DNA of 64,000 nucleotides. Origin: an uncultured Elioraea sp. GTDB lineage: Bacteria; Pseudomonadota; Alphaproteobacteria; Acetobacterales; Acetobacteraceae. Under the pieces are notes generated by a model. The model was given only the letters and a program-made list of their open reading frames with translations. It was not told where the DNA came from and ran no database searches. Positions within the stretch are counted from its first letter, which is position 1, and each line of letters opens with the position of its first letter. The stretch lies in the NCBI GenBank assembly GCA_937928775.1, contig CALFVI010000038.1:16213-80212 (forward strand), given 5' to 3'. Of this stretch, positions 40,080-48,537 are shown piece after piece. A program made the translations under genes and the position numbers.

Positions 40080-40939
40080 GCGAGGCGATCGCGCTGCCTC
40101 GGGTCGAGGAGGAGGCACGGCCGCGCCCGGCCGTGCGCCGCGTGTTGGGCCTGTCGCGCGATGCCTGGCCGCGAATCCTGATGCCGCTGATCATCGGCAT
40201 CGCCTCCCTCGGCGCCTGGGAGACCGCGGTGAGGGTGAACGAAGTGCCGCCCTGGATCGTGCCCGCACCCTCCGTGATCTGGGCGACGCTGCTGCGCGAT
40301 TGGCACACGCTCTCCGTCTCGCTCTGGATCACGCTGCAGATCACCTTCGCTGCGCTTGCCTCTGCCGCCGGGCTTGGCCTGCTGCTCGCCATCCTGTTCG
40401 CGCAGTCGAAATGGATCGAACTGAGCCTATTTCCTTATGCCGTTGTGCTGCAGGTCACCCCGATCGTCGCCATCGCACCTCTGATTATCATCTGGGTAGA
40501 TGACGTTCGGCTGGCACTCCTCATCTGCGCCTGGATTGTCGCCTTTTTCCCAATCCTCTCCAATACCACGCTAGGGTTGAATTCCGCCGATCACAATCTG
40601 CGCGACCTATTCCGTCTCTATCGCGCCTCGCGGGTGCAGGAGCTGTTCTTGCTCCGCCTGCCGGCAGCCATGCCGCTGTTCCTCGCTGGGCTTCGCATCT
40701 CGGGTGGGCTTGCCTTGATCGGTGCCATCGTCGCCGAGTTCGTCGCCGGCACTGGTGGGCGGTCCTCGGGCCTTGCCTACCGCATTCTCGAGGCGGGCTA
40801 TCAGCTGCAGATCCCGCGCATGTTCGCTGCCCTTTTCCTGATCTGCGTGACGGGGATCGTGATCTTCCTCGTTCTCGGCTTTGTTCAACACCTGCTGCTG
40901 CGGCACTGGCACGAAAGCGCTGTGCGCCGCGAAGGCTGA
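40076..40939 (+). CDS. NMT1-type ABC transporter permease (SsuC/TauC-like)
   Basis: A 287-residue permease with six hydrophobic segments. Its signature features are PPWIVPAPSVIWATLLRDW after the first segment and the EAA-type loop YRASRVQELFLLRLPAAMP. The C terminus VIFLVLGFVQHLLLRHWHES is typical. The ATG overlaps the ATPase stop by 4 bases, and the amidohydrolase gene starts 6 bases after its end. Confidence 0.93.
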   Translation: MSEAIALPRVEEEARPRPAVRRVLGLSRDAWPRILMPLIIGIASLGAWETAVRVNEVPPWIVPAPSVIWATLLRDWHTLSVSLWITLQITFAALASAAGLGLLLAILFAQSKWIELSLFPYAVVLQVTPIVAIAPLIIIWVDDVRLALLICAWIVAFFPILSNTTLGLNSADHNLRDLFRLYRASRVQELFLLRLPAAMPLFLAGLRISGGLALIGAIVAEFVAGTGGRSSGLAYRILEAGYQLQIPRMFAALFLICVTGIVIFLVLGFVQHLLLRHWHESAVRREG

Positions 40940-40945
40940 CCCGCG

Positions 40946-42250
40946 ATGACCTGGTGTGCCTTGCCCGAAACGGGGGCCTACTGGCTGCGCGACGTACGCG
41001 TGCCGGGCGAGCCGCCCGAAACGCTGATCCGCGCCGACCTGCGCATCGAGGAGGGCCGCATCGCCGCGATCGAACCACGCGGAACCGCAGCGGAGGGCCC
41101 CTCCGCCGATGGTGGGATGGTGCTGCCGTGCTTCGTCGATGTGCACACACATCTTGACAAGGGCCACATCTGGCCGCGCTGCCCCAACCCTGACGGCACC
41201 TTCATGGGCGCGATCACGGCGGTGTCGAATGATCGCGCGGCGAATTGGTCGGAAGCGGACACGCGCGCGCGCTTCGAGTTCGGCCTCCGCTGCGCCTTTG
41301 CTCACGGCACGGCGGCGATCCGCACCCATCTCGACACCTACCTGCCGCACGCCCGCACCACCTGGCGCGTGTTCGCCGAACTGCGCGATGCCTGGGCGGG
41401 CAGGATCGACCTTCAGGCCTCCTCCATCTGCCCGATCGACCGGCTCGCCGGCGAGGAGGGGGTGGCAGTCGCCGATCTCGTCGCTGAGCATGGCGGCGTG
41501 CTCGGCTTCGTCACCCGCTTCACCGGCCAGGGCCACGACGCGATCCCGCCAGGCTTCCAGGATCTGCTCGATCGCGCCTTCCAGCTAGCTGAGGAGCGCA
41601 GGCTTGATCTCGACCTGCACGTCGACGAAGGGCCCGACACGGCCGCCGCCACCTTGCCGATCATCGCGCGCACGGCGATCCGGCGCGGCTTCCGCGGCAG
41701 GATCCAGGTCGGGCACATCTGCTCGCTCAGCCTGCAGCCCGATGCGGTGATCGAAGAGACCATCCGCCTCGTGCGCGATGCCGGCATGGCGGTAGTGTCG
41801 TTACCGATGTGCAACATGTATTTGCAGGACCGCGCGCCCGGTCGCACCCCACGCTGGCGAGGGGTGACGCTCTTGCACGAGCTTGCCGCTGCCGGCGTTC
41901 CCGTCTCCGTCGCCTCAGACAATTGCCGTGATCCGTTCTACGCCTATGGCGATCACGACATGCTGGAGGTGTTCCAGTCCGCCGTGCGAATCGCGCAGCT
42001 CGATGCCCCGCTCGGGCGCTGGCCCGAGGCGGTGGCGCACACACCGGCGACGGTGATGGGGCTAGCCGAGCGCGGTCGGCTTTGCCCCGGCGCGCCGGCC
42101 GATTTCTTGCTTTTCCGCGCCCGCTTCTGGCATGAACTCCTCGCCCGCCGCCACGCCGACCGCATGGTCATCCGGTCCGGGCGTGCGATCGATACCAATC
42201 TGCCCGACTACCGCGAACTCGATGCGCTCGTCGGCCTCACCAGTGGCTGA
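40946..42250 (+). CDS. Cytosine deaminase-type amidohydrolase
   Basis: A 434-residue metal-dependent amidohydrolase close to CodA. Metal and substrate motifs are PCFVDVHTHLDKGHIWPR (HxH), RTHLDTYL, DLHVDEGPD with the HxDE pair, GHICSL, and the metal Asp in ASDNCRDPFYAYGDHDML. CodA deaminates cytosine to uracil; relatives act on isoguanine, creatinine or other cyclic amidines. Being in one operon with an NMT1-type importer suggests uptake and deamination of a pyrimidine or pyrimidine-like ring. Its last 14 bases overlap the convergent reductase gene. Confidence 0.87.
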   Translation: MTWCALPETGAYWLRDVRVPGEPPETLIRADLRIEEGRIAAIEPRGTAAEGPSADGGMVLPCFVDVHTHLDKGHIWPRCPNPDGTFMGAITAVSNDRAANWSEADTRARFEFGLRCAFAHGTAAIRTHLDTYLPHARTTWRVFAELRDAWAGRIDLQASSICPIDRLAGEEGVAVADLVAEHGGVLGFVTRFTGQGHDAIPPGFQDLLDRAFQLAEERRLDLDLHVDEGPDTAAATLPIIARTAIRRGFRGRIQVGHICSLSLQPDAVIEETIRLVRDAGMAVVSLPMCNMYLQDRAPGRTPRWRGVTLLHELAAAGVPVSVASDNCRDPFYAYGDHDMLEVFQSAVRIAQLDAPLGRWPEAVAHTPATVMGLAERGRLCPGAPADFLLFRARFWHELLARRHADRMVIRSGRAIDTNLPDYRELDALVGLTSG

Positions 42251-42818
42251 AAAGCGTCGCCACACGGTTTCGGAATACCTCGCACTCCGCGCGCGTGCGC
42301 CGATCCATGCGCGTCAGCGACAGCCAATCCAGCGTGCAGCCGCGTGCGCAGAGGCGTCGGATGCCGCGCCCGATCACCTTGCGATCTGGGTTGCCGATGG
42401 CAAACAGCAGCCAGCGCGGGCTGCCATAAGTCGTCACCACCGCGAGCCGGCGGATGTTGGAAAGTCCGGCCCTGATGGCGCCGGGGCCCAGAGTGAACGC
42501 CACACCCGGCACCCAGACGCGGTCAAACCAGCCTTTCAGCATCGCGGGCATGCCGTACCACCAGGTGGGGTAGACGAGTACCAGCGCCTCCGCTGCGCGC
42601 AATCGGGCAACGTGGTCCTCGATGCCGCTGAGATTGTCGCCCTCGGTGTGGTAGCGGCCTCGCTCCTCGGCGGAGAGCACGGGGTTGAACCCCTCGGCAT
42701 GGAGATCGAGCAGATCCACCGCATGGCCCCGCCCCTGCAGACTGCTCACCACGGCGTCGCGCAAGGCGGCGCAGAAACTGTCCATGCGCGGATGACAGTA
42801 GACGACCAAAACGCGCAT
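42237..42818 (-). CDS. Flavodoxin-fold NAD(P)H dehydrogenase (copy A)
   Basis: A 193-residue protein of the NQO1/MdaB/KefF family: VLVVYCHPRMDSFCAAL at the phosphate loop, DLLDLHAEGFNPVL, the FMN motif VYPTWWYGMPAMLKGWFDRV and TYGSPRWLLFA. These reduce quinones or other electrophiles with two electrons. GGAAGGAACG precedes the ATG. A paralogue of similar length lies 480 bases away on the other strand beyond a cupin gene. Confidence 0.9.
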   Translation of the reverse strand: MRVLVVYCHPRMDSFCAALRDAVVSSLQGRGHAVDLLDLHAEGFNPVLSAEERGRYHTEGDNLSGIEDHVARLRAAEALVLVYPTWWYGMPAMLKGWFDRVWVPGVAFTLGPGAIRAGLSNIRRLAVVTTYGSPRWLLFAIGNPDRKVIGRGIRRLCARGCTLDWLSLTRMDRRTRAECEVFRNRVATLFSHW

Positions 42819-42859
42819 CGTTCCTTCCCGAAACCCAACCCTGCAGCGGAGATGCAGCG

Positions 42860-43300
42860 ATGATGCCAGCCCCCGCCATCGCCAAGAGCCCCGACACCTA
42901 CCGCGCCTTCAAGATCAAGCCCCAGGACACGAACTGGTTCATTCCGCTGCTCGACCCGGTGGCGGATGGCGTCTCCTTCACCTGGGTGGTGGAGGTGTTC
43001 GAGCCGGGCGGCGCCACACCACCCAACACGCATGAGGCCGCGGAGGAAGCATTCATGGTGCTGCGCGGGCGCGGCGTGGCGCACGTTGCGGGCCAGGCGA
43101 TTCCCCTCTCGCCGGGGGCTTGCTTCGTCGTCCGCGCCGGCGAGGAGCACATCGTCGAGAACCCTGGCCCCGATCGGCTTTATTGTCTTACCGTCATGAC
43201 CCCCGATGAGGGCTTCGCCGCGCTCATCCGCAACGGCACGCCCTGGCCGATGGACGAAGAGGATCAGGCTGTGGTCAGAGGCCTCGCGGCACGAGGCTGA
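42860..43300 (+). CDS. Cupin-domain protein
   Basis: A 146-residue single-domain cupin. The first metal motif is reduced to PNTHEAAEEAFMVLRGRG with the H-x(5)-E spacing, and the second is GEEHIVENPG. No catalytic function can be assigned; small cupins may be dioxygenases, isomerases or sensors. It diverges from copy A and its stop overlaps the ATG of copy B by one base. Confidence 0.83.
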   Translation: MMPAPAIAKSPDTYRAFKIKPQDTNWFIPLLDPVADGVSFTWVVEVFEPGGATPPNTHEAAEEAFMVLRGRGVAHVAGQAIPLSPGACFVVRAGEEHIVENPGPDRLYCLTVMTPDEGFAALIRNGTPWPMDEEDQAVVRGLAARG

Positions 43301-43887
43301 TGCGCGTTCTCTTCATCACCGCCCACCCGGTCGAGACCTCGTTCAACGCCGCGGTGCACGCTGCTGCGAGGCGTGCCTTGCGCGAGGCGGGCCACGAGGT
43401 CGATCACTGCGACCTCTACGCCGAAGGTTTCGACCCCGTGCTCTCGCGCGAGGCGAGGCTCGTCTACCACGACCCCGCGCGCAATCGGGCCGGCGTGGAA
43501 GGCTACGTGGCGCGGCTGCAGGCTGCCGAGGCGCTGGTCCTGGGCTTTCCCGTCTGGTGCTTCAACCTGCCTGCCATCCTCAAGGGGTGGTTTGACCGGC
43601 TGATCCTGCCCGGGGTGGCGTTCGAGCTCGAAGGCGGGAAAGTGACGCCCACCTTGCGCCACATCAGGGCGGTCGCCGGCATTGCCACCTACGGGCGGCC
43701 GCGCTACATGGCCTGGTGGATCGGCGACCCTCCCAGGCGGATCGTGACCCGCTACCTGCGCTGGTTCGTCCGCCCCGGCGCGCCCATCACCTATCTCGCC
43801 CAGTACCACATGAACGTCTCGACAGAAGCCACGCGGGCGCGTTTCATCGCGCGAGTCGAACGCGTCATGCGAAGGTTCGGGACATGA
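43300..43887 (+). CDS. Flavodoxin-fold NAD(P)H dehydrogenase (copy B)
   Basis: A 195-residue paralogue of copy A. Equivalent motifs are VLFITAHPVETSFNAAV, CDLYAEGFDPVLSREAR, LGFPVWCFNLPAILKGWFDRL and TYGRPRYMAWWIGDPPRR. The FMN-adjacent YPTWWYGMP of copy A is FPVWCFNLP here, so the two may have different substrates. It is translationally coupled to the cupin gene in front and to a small protein gene behind (4-base overlap). Confidence 0.9.
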   Translation: MRVLFITAHPVETSFNAAVHAAARRALREAGHEVDHCDLYAEGFDPVLSREARLVYHDPARNRAGVEGYVARLQAAEALVLGFPVWCFNLPAILKGWFDRLILPGVAFELEGGKVTPTLRHIRAVAGIATYGRPRYMAWWIGDPPRRIVTRYLRWFVRPGAPITYLAQYHMNVSTEATRARFIARVERVMRRFGT

Positions 43888-44072
43888 CAAGGCCCAATCC
43901 GACGTTCAGCGACGCCGCTTTGGCCAAAGCCGCCGCTCGCCGCGCCCGCGAGGCGGCTGCCTTGCGCGAGAATTTGCGCAAACGCAAGGCTCAGGCACGA
44001 GCGCGCCAGGAACAGCCCCCCTCCACCGCCGCTGCGCAGCCGCGACGCGGCGACCAACCGGCCGAGGCTTGA
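43884..44072 (+). CDS. Small basic hypothetical protein
   Basis: A 62-residue protein rich in Ala, Arg and Lys, beginning TRPNPTFSDAALAKAAARR and predicted to be one long charged helix (ALRENLRKRKAQARARQEQ) with a flexible tail. The ATG overlaps the stop of copy B as ATGA. I do not recognise a named family; similar short Ala/Arg/Lys proteins are common upstream of murA or dcd in related bacteria. Confidence 0.6.
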   Translation: MTRPNPTFSDAALAKAAARRAREAAALRENLRKRKAQARARQEQPPSTAAAQPRRGDQPAEA

Positions 44073-44127
44073 CTGAGAAGCCCGGGCGTGGCCCGTCCCG
44101 CCACCGCCCGCGCGGGAGTCTTTGCAA

Positions 44128-44682
44128 ATGCCTCTGATGCCAGACACCTGGATTCGCACCATGGCGCTCGAACACCGCATGATCGAGCCCTTCGTCGAGA
44201 AGCAGACGCGCGACGGTGTGATTTCCTACGGCCTCTCGTCCTACGGCTACGACGCACGGGTCGGCCACGTGTTCAAGATTTTCACCAATGTCGATGCGGC
44301 GGTGGTCGACCCGAAAGCCTTCAATCCGGCCTCCTTTGTCGACCGCGCGACGGATGTCTGCATCATCCCGCCCAACTCCTTCGCTCTTGCACATACCGTC
44401 GAGTATTTCCGCATCCCACGTGAAGTCCTCGTCATTTGTCTTGGCAAGTCGACCTACGCGCGCTGCGGGATCATCGTGAACGTGACACCGCTGGAACCAG
44501 AATGGGAGGGGCAGGTCACGATCGAGATCAGCAACACCACGCCCTTGCCCGCCCGCATTTACGCCGGCGAGGGGATCTGCCAGTTCCTGTTCCTCAAGGG
44601 CGAATCGCCGTGCGAAACCTCCTATGCCGATCGGGCAGGGAAATACATGCGCCAGCGCGGCGTGGCCCTGCCGCGGTTGTGA
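44128..44682 (+). CDS. dcd: dCTP deaminase
   Basis: A 184-residue trimeric dUTPase-fold enzyme that converts dCTP to d[25 protein letters not shown] is the N terminus of the longer variant found in Alphaproteobacteria. The substrate and catalytic segments are [14 protein letters not shown] and [17 protein letters not shown] with the catalytic Glu, and the C terminus has [13 protein letters not shown]. The ATG at 44128 is preferred to the TTG two codons upstream. Confidence 0.96.
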   Translation: MPLMPDTWIRTMALEHRMIEPFVEKQTRDGVISYGLSSYGYDARVGHVFKIFTNVDAAVVDPKAFNPASFVDRATDVCIIPPNSFALAHTVEYFRIPREVLVICLGKSTYARCGIIVNVTPLEPEWEGQVTIEISNTTPLPARIYAGEGICQFLFLKGESPCETSYADRAGKYMRQRGVALPRL

Positions 44683-44730
44683 GGCGACGGCACACGCAGA
44701 AGGCGAGACCGAGGAGGGCGACACGGCGCG

Positions 44731-45993
44731 ATGGACCGGATCAGGATCCGCGGCGGAATCCCGCTGGCCGGCACGATTACGATCGGGGGCGCAAAGAATG
44801 CCGCCCTGCCTCTGATGGCCGCTGGCCTGCTGACGGAGGAGCGTCTTGTGCTCCACAACGTGCCGCGGCTTGCCGACATCGACACGATGGCGCACCTTCT
44901 CGCTACGCTCGGGGTGAGCGTGGAGCGGTGCGACAATGATGGCCGCCAGCTGGCCATCGGCGGCACCATCACCTGCACCGAGGCGCCCTACGACATTGTG
45001 CGCAAAATGCGCGCTTCGGTGCTCGTCCTCGGCCCTCTGGTGGCGCGCTGCGGCGAAGCGCGGGTCAGCCTGCCTGGCGGTTGCGCGATCGGCACCCGGC
45101 CGATCGATCTGCACCTGAAGGGGCTCGAGCAGATGGGGGCGCACATCGTGCTCGAGGGCGGCTATGTCCATGCGCGTGCGCCAAAAGGGTTGAAGGGTGG
45201 GCGAATCGTCTTCCCCTTCGTCTCGGTGGGGGCAACCGAGAACTTGCTGATGGCGGCCACCCTGGCCGACGGCGAGACCGTGCTCGCCAACGCTGCGCGC
45301 GAACCCGAGATCGAGGATCTCGCCCGCGCGCTCGTCGCCATGGGAGCGCGGATCGACGGCATCGGCACCGACCGACTGATCATCCAGGGCGTCGCCCGCC
45401 TCCATGGCGCGACCCACAGCATCATTCCCGACCGTATCGAGACCGGAACCTATGCCTGTGCCGCCGCCATAACAGGTGGCGAGGTGGTGCTCGCCAACGC
45501 CCAGCTCGATCATCTCGGCGCGGTGGTGCGCATCCTTCGCGAGGCGGGGGTGGAGATCAGCGAGGTGGAGGGTGGGCTGTCCGTCAAACGGCTGAACGGC
45601 CTGCATGGGGTGGATGTGATGACCGAGCCCTATCCAGGATTTCCCACTGACATGCAGGCGCAGTTCATGGCTCTGATGTGCGTTGCCGAAGGGGCGGCAA
45701 TGGTGACCGAGACAATCTTTGAAAACCGCTTCATGCACGTTCCCGAACTGAACCGCATGGGGGCGCGGATCAACGTGCACGGCGCCTCGGCCATCATCCG
45801 CGGCGTGCCGTCCATGTCGGGCGCGCCGGTGATGGCGACCGACCTGCGCGCCTCGGTAAGCCTCGTCCTCGCCGGCCTCGCCGCGCGCGGTGAGACGATC
45901 GTCAACCGGGTCTATCATCTCGACCGCGGCTACGAGCGGATCGAGCAGAAGCTCGCTGCCTGCGGGGCGCAAATCGAGCGCATCCCCGGTTGA
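44731..45993 (+). CDS. murA: UDP-N-acetylglucosamine 1-carboxyvinyltransferase
   Basis: A 420-residue enzyme for the first committed step of peptidoglycan synthesis, transferring enolpyruvate from [37 protein letters not shown], and the active-site loop [15 protein letters not shown] with the fosfomycin-binding Cys are present, as are [17 protein letters not shown] and [15 protein letters not shown]. Full length, 48 bases after dcd. Confidence 0.97.
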   Translation: MDRIRIRGGIPLAGTITIGGAKNAALPLMAAGLLTEERLVLHNVPRLADIDTMAHLLATLGVSVERCDNDGRQLAIGGTITCTEAPYDIVRKMRASVLVLGPLVARCGEARVSLPGGCAIGTRPIDLHLKGLEQMGAHIVLEGGYVHARAPKGLKGGRIVFPFVSVGATENLLMAATLADGETVLANAAREPEIEDLARALVAMGARIDGIGTDRLIIQGVARLHGATHSIIPDRIETGTYACAAAITGGEVVLANAQLDHLGAVVRILREAGVEISEVEGGLSVKRLNGLHGVDVMTEPYPGFPTDMQAQFMALMCVAEGAAMVTETIFENRFMHVPELNRMGARINVHGASAIIRGVPSMSGAPVMATDLRASVSLVLAGLAARGETIVNRVYHLDRGYERIEQKLAACGAQIERIPG

Positions 45994-46546
45994 GCGCGCG
46001 CTCGCGCGGCGCGCCCGGGAGGCGCCATGGATGCAGGAGCTGGTCACACAGCACCGCGACCTAAGGGGTGGTGTCCCGCAAGGCCAAGCTCTGTTCCCAC
46101 CCGTCTTGCTCCACGTACCGAAGCCCGCACTGGGGGTGATCAGGCTTGGCGCGCTCTCCCCTCTCAGACGCTCGGCAAACGGCCTTCGTCCTCCGTGCCC
46201 ATGCGGCTGCCGTGCTCCTCCTTTCGCTGGCCGAGGGTTTGAGACTTCCTTAAGACTTGGTCCGAAGCAAAGGTTTCACGCCGGCCTAGGCTCAGGTTAC
46301 TTCGGCTAAAATGCTGTAGGTGCGACGTGACGTGATGTTCTGGACGCGTTCCTCGCGGGCTCAGCGTGACTACTGTAGGCGGACACGGCAGCATGAGAGG
46401 ACCCGCTTGATCGGACGGGCGGCAGTTGAGCAACCGTCTGCCCCTCTGCTGTGCGACAATACGGGCCGACCCCGTCGCCACGGGCATCGCACCGTCGCGC
46501 TGACGGGGCTGGCCGCCCTGCCGTCAGTGATGCTAGGCGAACCGGT
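45994..46546. other. 553-base intergenic region between murA and hisG
   Basis: Less GC-biased and without a credible coding frame: several open frames exist on both strands but none matches a known protein. A short palindrome GAGCGCGCGCTC lies just after the murA stop without a T tract. The hisG-proximal hairpin is listed separately. It could be a decayed gene or a mobile-element scar; no terminal repeats were seen. Confidence 0.35.
46500..46527. repeat. 7-bp inverted repeat 20 bases before hisG
   Basis: CTGACGG (46500-46506) pairs with CCGTCAG (46521-46527) around 14 bases that contain a smaller GGC/GCC match. In the mRNA it would sit just upstream of the hisG ribosome site; no T tract follows and no His-rich leader peptide was found. 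Confidence 0.35.
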
Positions 46547-47245
46547 GTGAACCTGCCGCTCTCCTCCGCCGCCCTGGCTCGGCCGTTGGCGCGCGATGAA
46601 ACCGTCGTGCTGGCTTTGCCGAAAGGGCGGATCTTGACTGATCTCGCTCCCCTCCTTGCCCGGGCGGGGATCGAACCGGCGCCCGACTACATCGACGAGG
46701 ACAGCCGCCGCCTGCGCTTTCCCACCAACGACCCCGCTCTCGACGTGGTGCGCGTCCGCCCCTTCGATGTCGCCACTTTCGTTGCTTTCGGCGCCGCGGC
46801 CATCGGTGTCGTGGGCTCGGACGTGCTGATGGAGTTCGATTATCCGGAACTCTACGCGCCGCTCGACCTCGGCATCGCGCGCTGCCGCCTCTCCATCGCC
46901 GCCCCCCGCGATGGCATCAGCGACGACCCATTTCGCTGGAGCCACGTGCGCATTGCGAGCAAGTATCCCAACATCGCGCGCAGGCATTTTGCAGCCCGCG
47001 GTGTGCAGGCTGAGGTGATCGAACTCTCGGGGGCGATGGAGCTCGCCCCCTCGCTCGGGCTCTCACGCCTGATCCTCGATCTCGTGCAAACCGGCTCCAC
47101 CCTAAGGGCGAATGGTCTTGTTGAGATTGAGCGTGTCGCCGACGTTTCTGCCCGGCTCATCGTCAACCGCACCGCTCTGAAGACAAGGCCAGAGGTCATC
47201 GGCGCCTGGATCGCGCGCTTCCGCGCCGCACTCGCCTGCCGATGA
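46547..47245 (+). CDS. hisG: ATP phosphoribosyltransferase, short form
   Basis: A 232-residue catalytic subunit that condenses ATP and PRPP in the first step of histidine synthesis. Motifs include VLALPKGRILTDLAPLL, the RPFDVATFVAFGAAAIGVVG segment and the PRPP loop LVQTGSTLRANGLVEI. It lacks the ACT-like regulatory domain of the long form, so it belongs to the HisG-S type that requires HisZ; no hisZ is in this window. GTG at 46547 with AGGCGA before it. Coupled to hisD by a 4-base overlap. Confidence 0.95.
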   Translation: MNLPLSSAALARPLARDETVVLALPKGRILTDLAPLLARAGIEPAPDYIDEDSRRLRFPTNDPALDVVRVRPFDVATFVAFGAAAIGVVGSDVLMEFDYPELYAPLDLGIARCRLSIAAPRDGISDDPFRWSHVRIASKYPNIARRHFAARGVQAEVIELSGAMELAPSLGLSRLILDLVQTGSTLRANGLVEIERVADVSARLIVNRTALKTRPEVIGAWIARFRAALACR

Positions 47246-48537
47246 AGTCCCCCCGGCGCCTGGCGACGGCTGACCCCGGCTTCGACACCGCCTTCGCCGC
47301 CCTGCTCGCCGACCGTGACGAGCCGGTGCCCGGCGTGGCGCAAGCGGTGCGCGCCATTATCGCTGCCGTGCGAGCGGAGGGAGATGCGGCACTCATCCGC
47401 TACACGCAACAGTTCGATCGCGTCTCGATCACGCCCGATCGTCTTGCGCTGAGCGAGGCAGAGATCGCAGACGCCGTCGCCGCGGTGCCGGCTGATCTTG
47501 CCGCCGCGATCGACCTCGCTGCCAGCCGCATCGAGGCCTTCCATCGTGCCCAGATGCCGTCGGATCTCGCTACGCGCGACGGCGCCGGCGTGCATCTCGG
47601 GATGCGCTGGCGTCCGCTCGACTCCGTCGGGCTCTATGTTCCGGGGGGCAAGGCAGCCTACCCCTCTTCCGTACTGATGAATGCGATTCCAGCGCGGGTA
47701 GCGGGGGTGGCACGGATCGCGATGTGCGTGCCATGCCCGGGCGGCGTGGTCAACGCCGCTGTCATCGCTGCGGCGCAGCGGGCTGGTGTGCGCGAGATCT
47801 ACCGCGTCGGTGGAGCGCAGGCGATCGCCGCCCTCGCTTACGGCACGGAGAGCATCGCGCCGGTTGACCGTATCGTCGGGCCGGGGAATGCCTACGTGGC
47901 AGAGGCAAAACGGCAGGTGTTCGGCGCGGTGGGTATCGACTCTATCGCCGGCCCCTCAGAGGTACTCATCATCGCGGACGCAACCGCGCGCCCCGATTGG
48001 GTGGCGATCGATCTGCTTGCGCAGGCCGAGCACGATGAAGCCGCGCAGGCCGTGCTGGTCACACCCGATGCCGGCTTGGCTGAAGCCGTCGCCGCCGCGG
48101 TCGAGCGCTTCCTCCCCGACCTGCCGCGCAGCACCATCGCGCGCGCCTCGTGGGAGCGTCACGGCGCGATCATCGTCACCCGCGACCTCGAGGAGGCGGC
48201 GGAGATCGCCAATCGTCTCGCGCCCGAACATCTCGAACTCGCGGTCGCCGATCCCGCCGCCCTGTTCGCTAGGATCCGCCACGCTGGAGCGGCTTTCCTC
48301 GGCGCCTATGCTCCCGAGGCGATCGGCGACTACGTCGCCGGGCCCAACCATGTCCTGCCCACCGCACGGACCGCCCGGTTCGCCTCGGGGCTTTCGGTGT
48401 TCGACTTCCTCAAGCGCACGACCTGGATCGCGGCGGACCATTCCGCTCTCGCCGCGATCGGGCCAGCTGCCATGCGCCTGGCAGAAGCCGAGGGCCTTGA
48501 CGCGCACGCCCGCTCCATCGCAGCGCGCCTTGCTTAG
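47242..48537 (+). CDS. hisD: Histidinol dehydrogenase
   Basis: A 431-residue zinc enzyme for the last two steps of histidine synthesis (histidinol to histidine). GLYVPGGKAAYPSSVLMNAIPA, VGGAQAIAALAYGTESI, GPGNAYVAEAKRQVFG and AGPSEVLIIADATARP are family signatures, with zinc-binding AQAEHDEAAQAVLV and EHLELAVADP. Its stop codon overlaps the tctA stop on the opposite strand, so the two genes meet tail to tail with no spacer. Confidence 0.97.
   Translation: MKSPRRLATADPGFDTAFAALLADRDEPVPGVAQAVRAIIAAVRAEGDAALIRYTQQFDRVSITPDRLALSEAEIADAVAAVPADLAAAIDLAASRIEAFHRAQMPSDLATRDGAGVHLGMRWRPLDSVGLYVPGGKAAYPSSVLMNAIPARVAGVARIAMCVPCPGGVVNAAVIAAAQRAGVREIYRVGGAQAIAALAYGTESIAPVDRIVGPGNAYVAEAKRQVFGAVGIDSIAGPSEVLIIADATARPDWVAIDLLAQAEHDEAAQAVLVTPDAGLAEAVAAAVERFLPDLPRSTIARASWERHGAIIVTRDLEEAAEIANRLAPEHLELAVADPAALFARIRHAGAAFLGAYAPEAIGDYVAGPNHVLPTARTARFASGLSVFDFLKRTTWIAADHSALAAIGPAAMRLAEAEGLDAHARSIAARLA

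Noticed and set aside
46164..46487. A minus-strand gene or transposase remnant between murA and hisG
   Set aside because: The translation matches no family I recognise, lacks a ribosome site, and no inverted repeats flank it.
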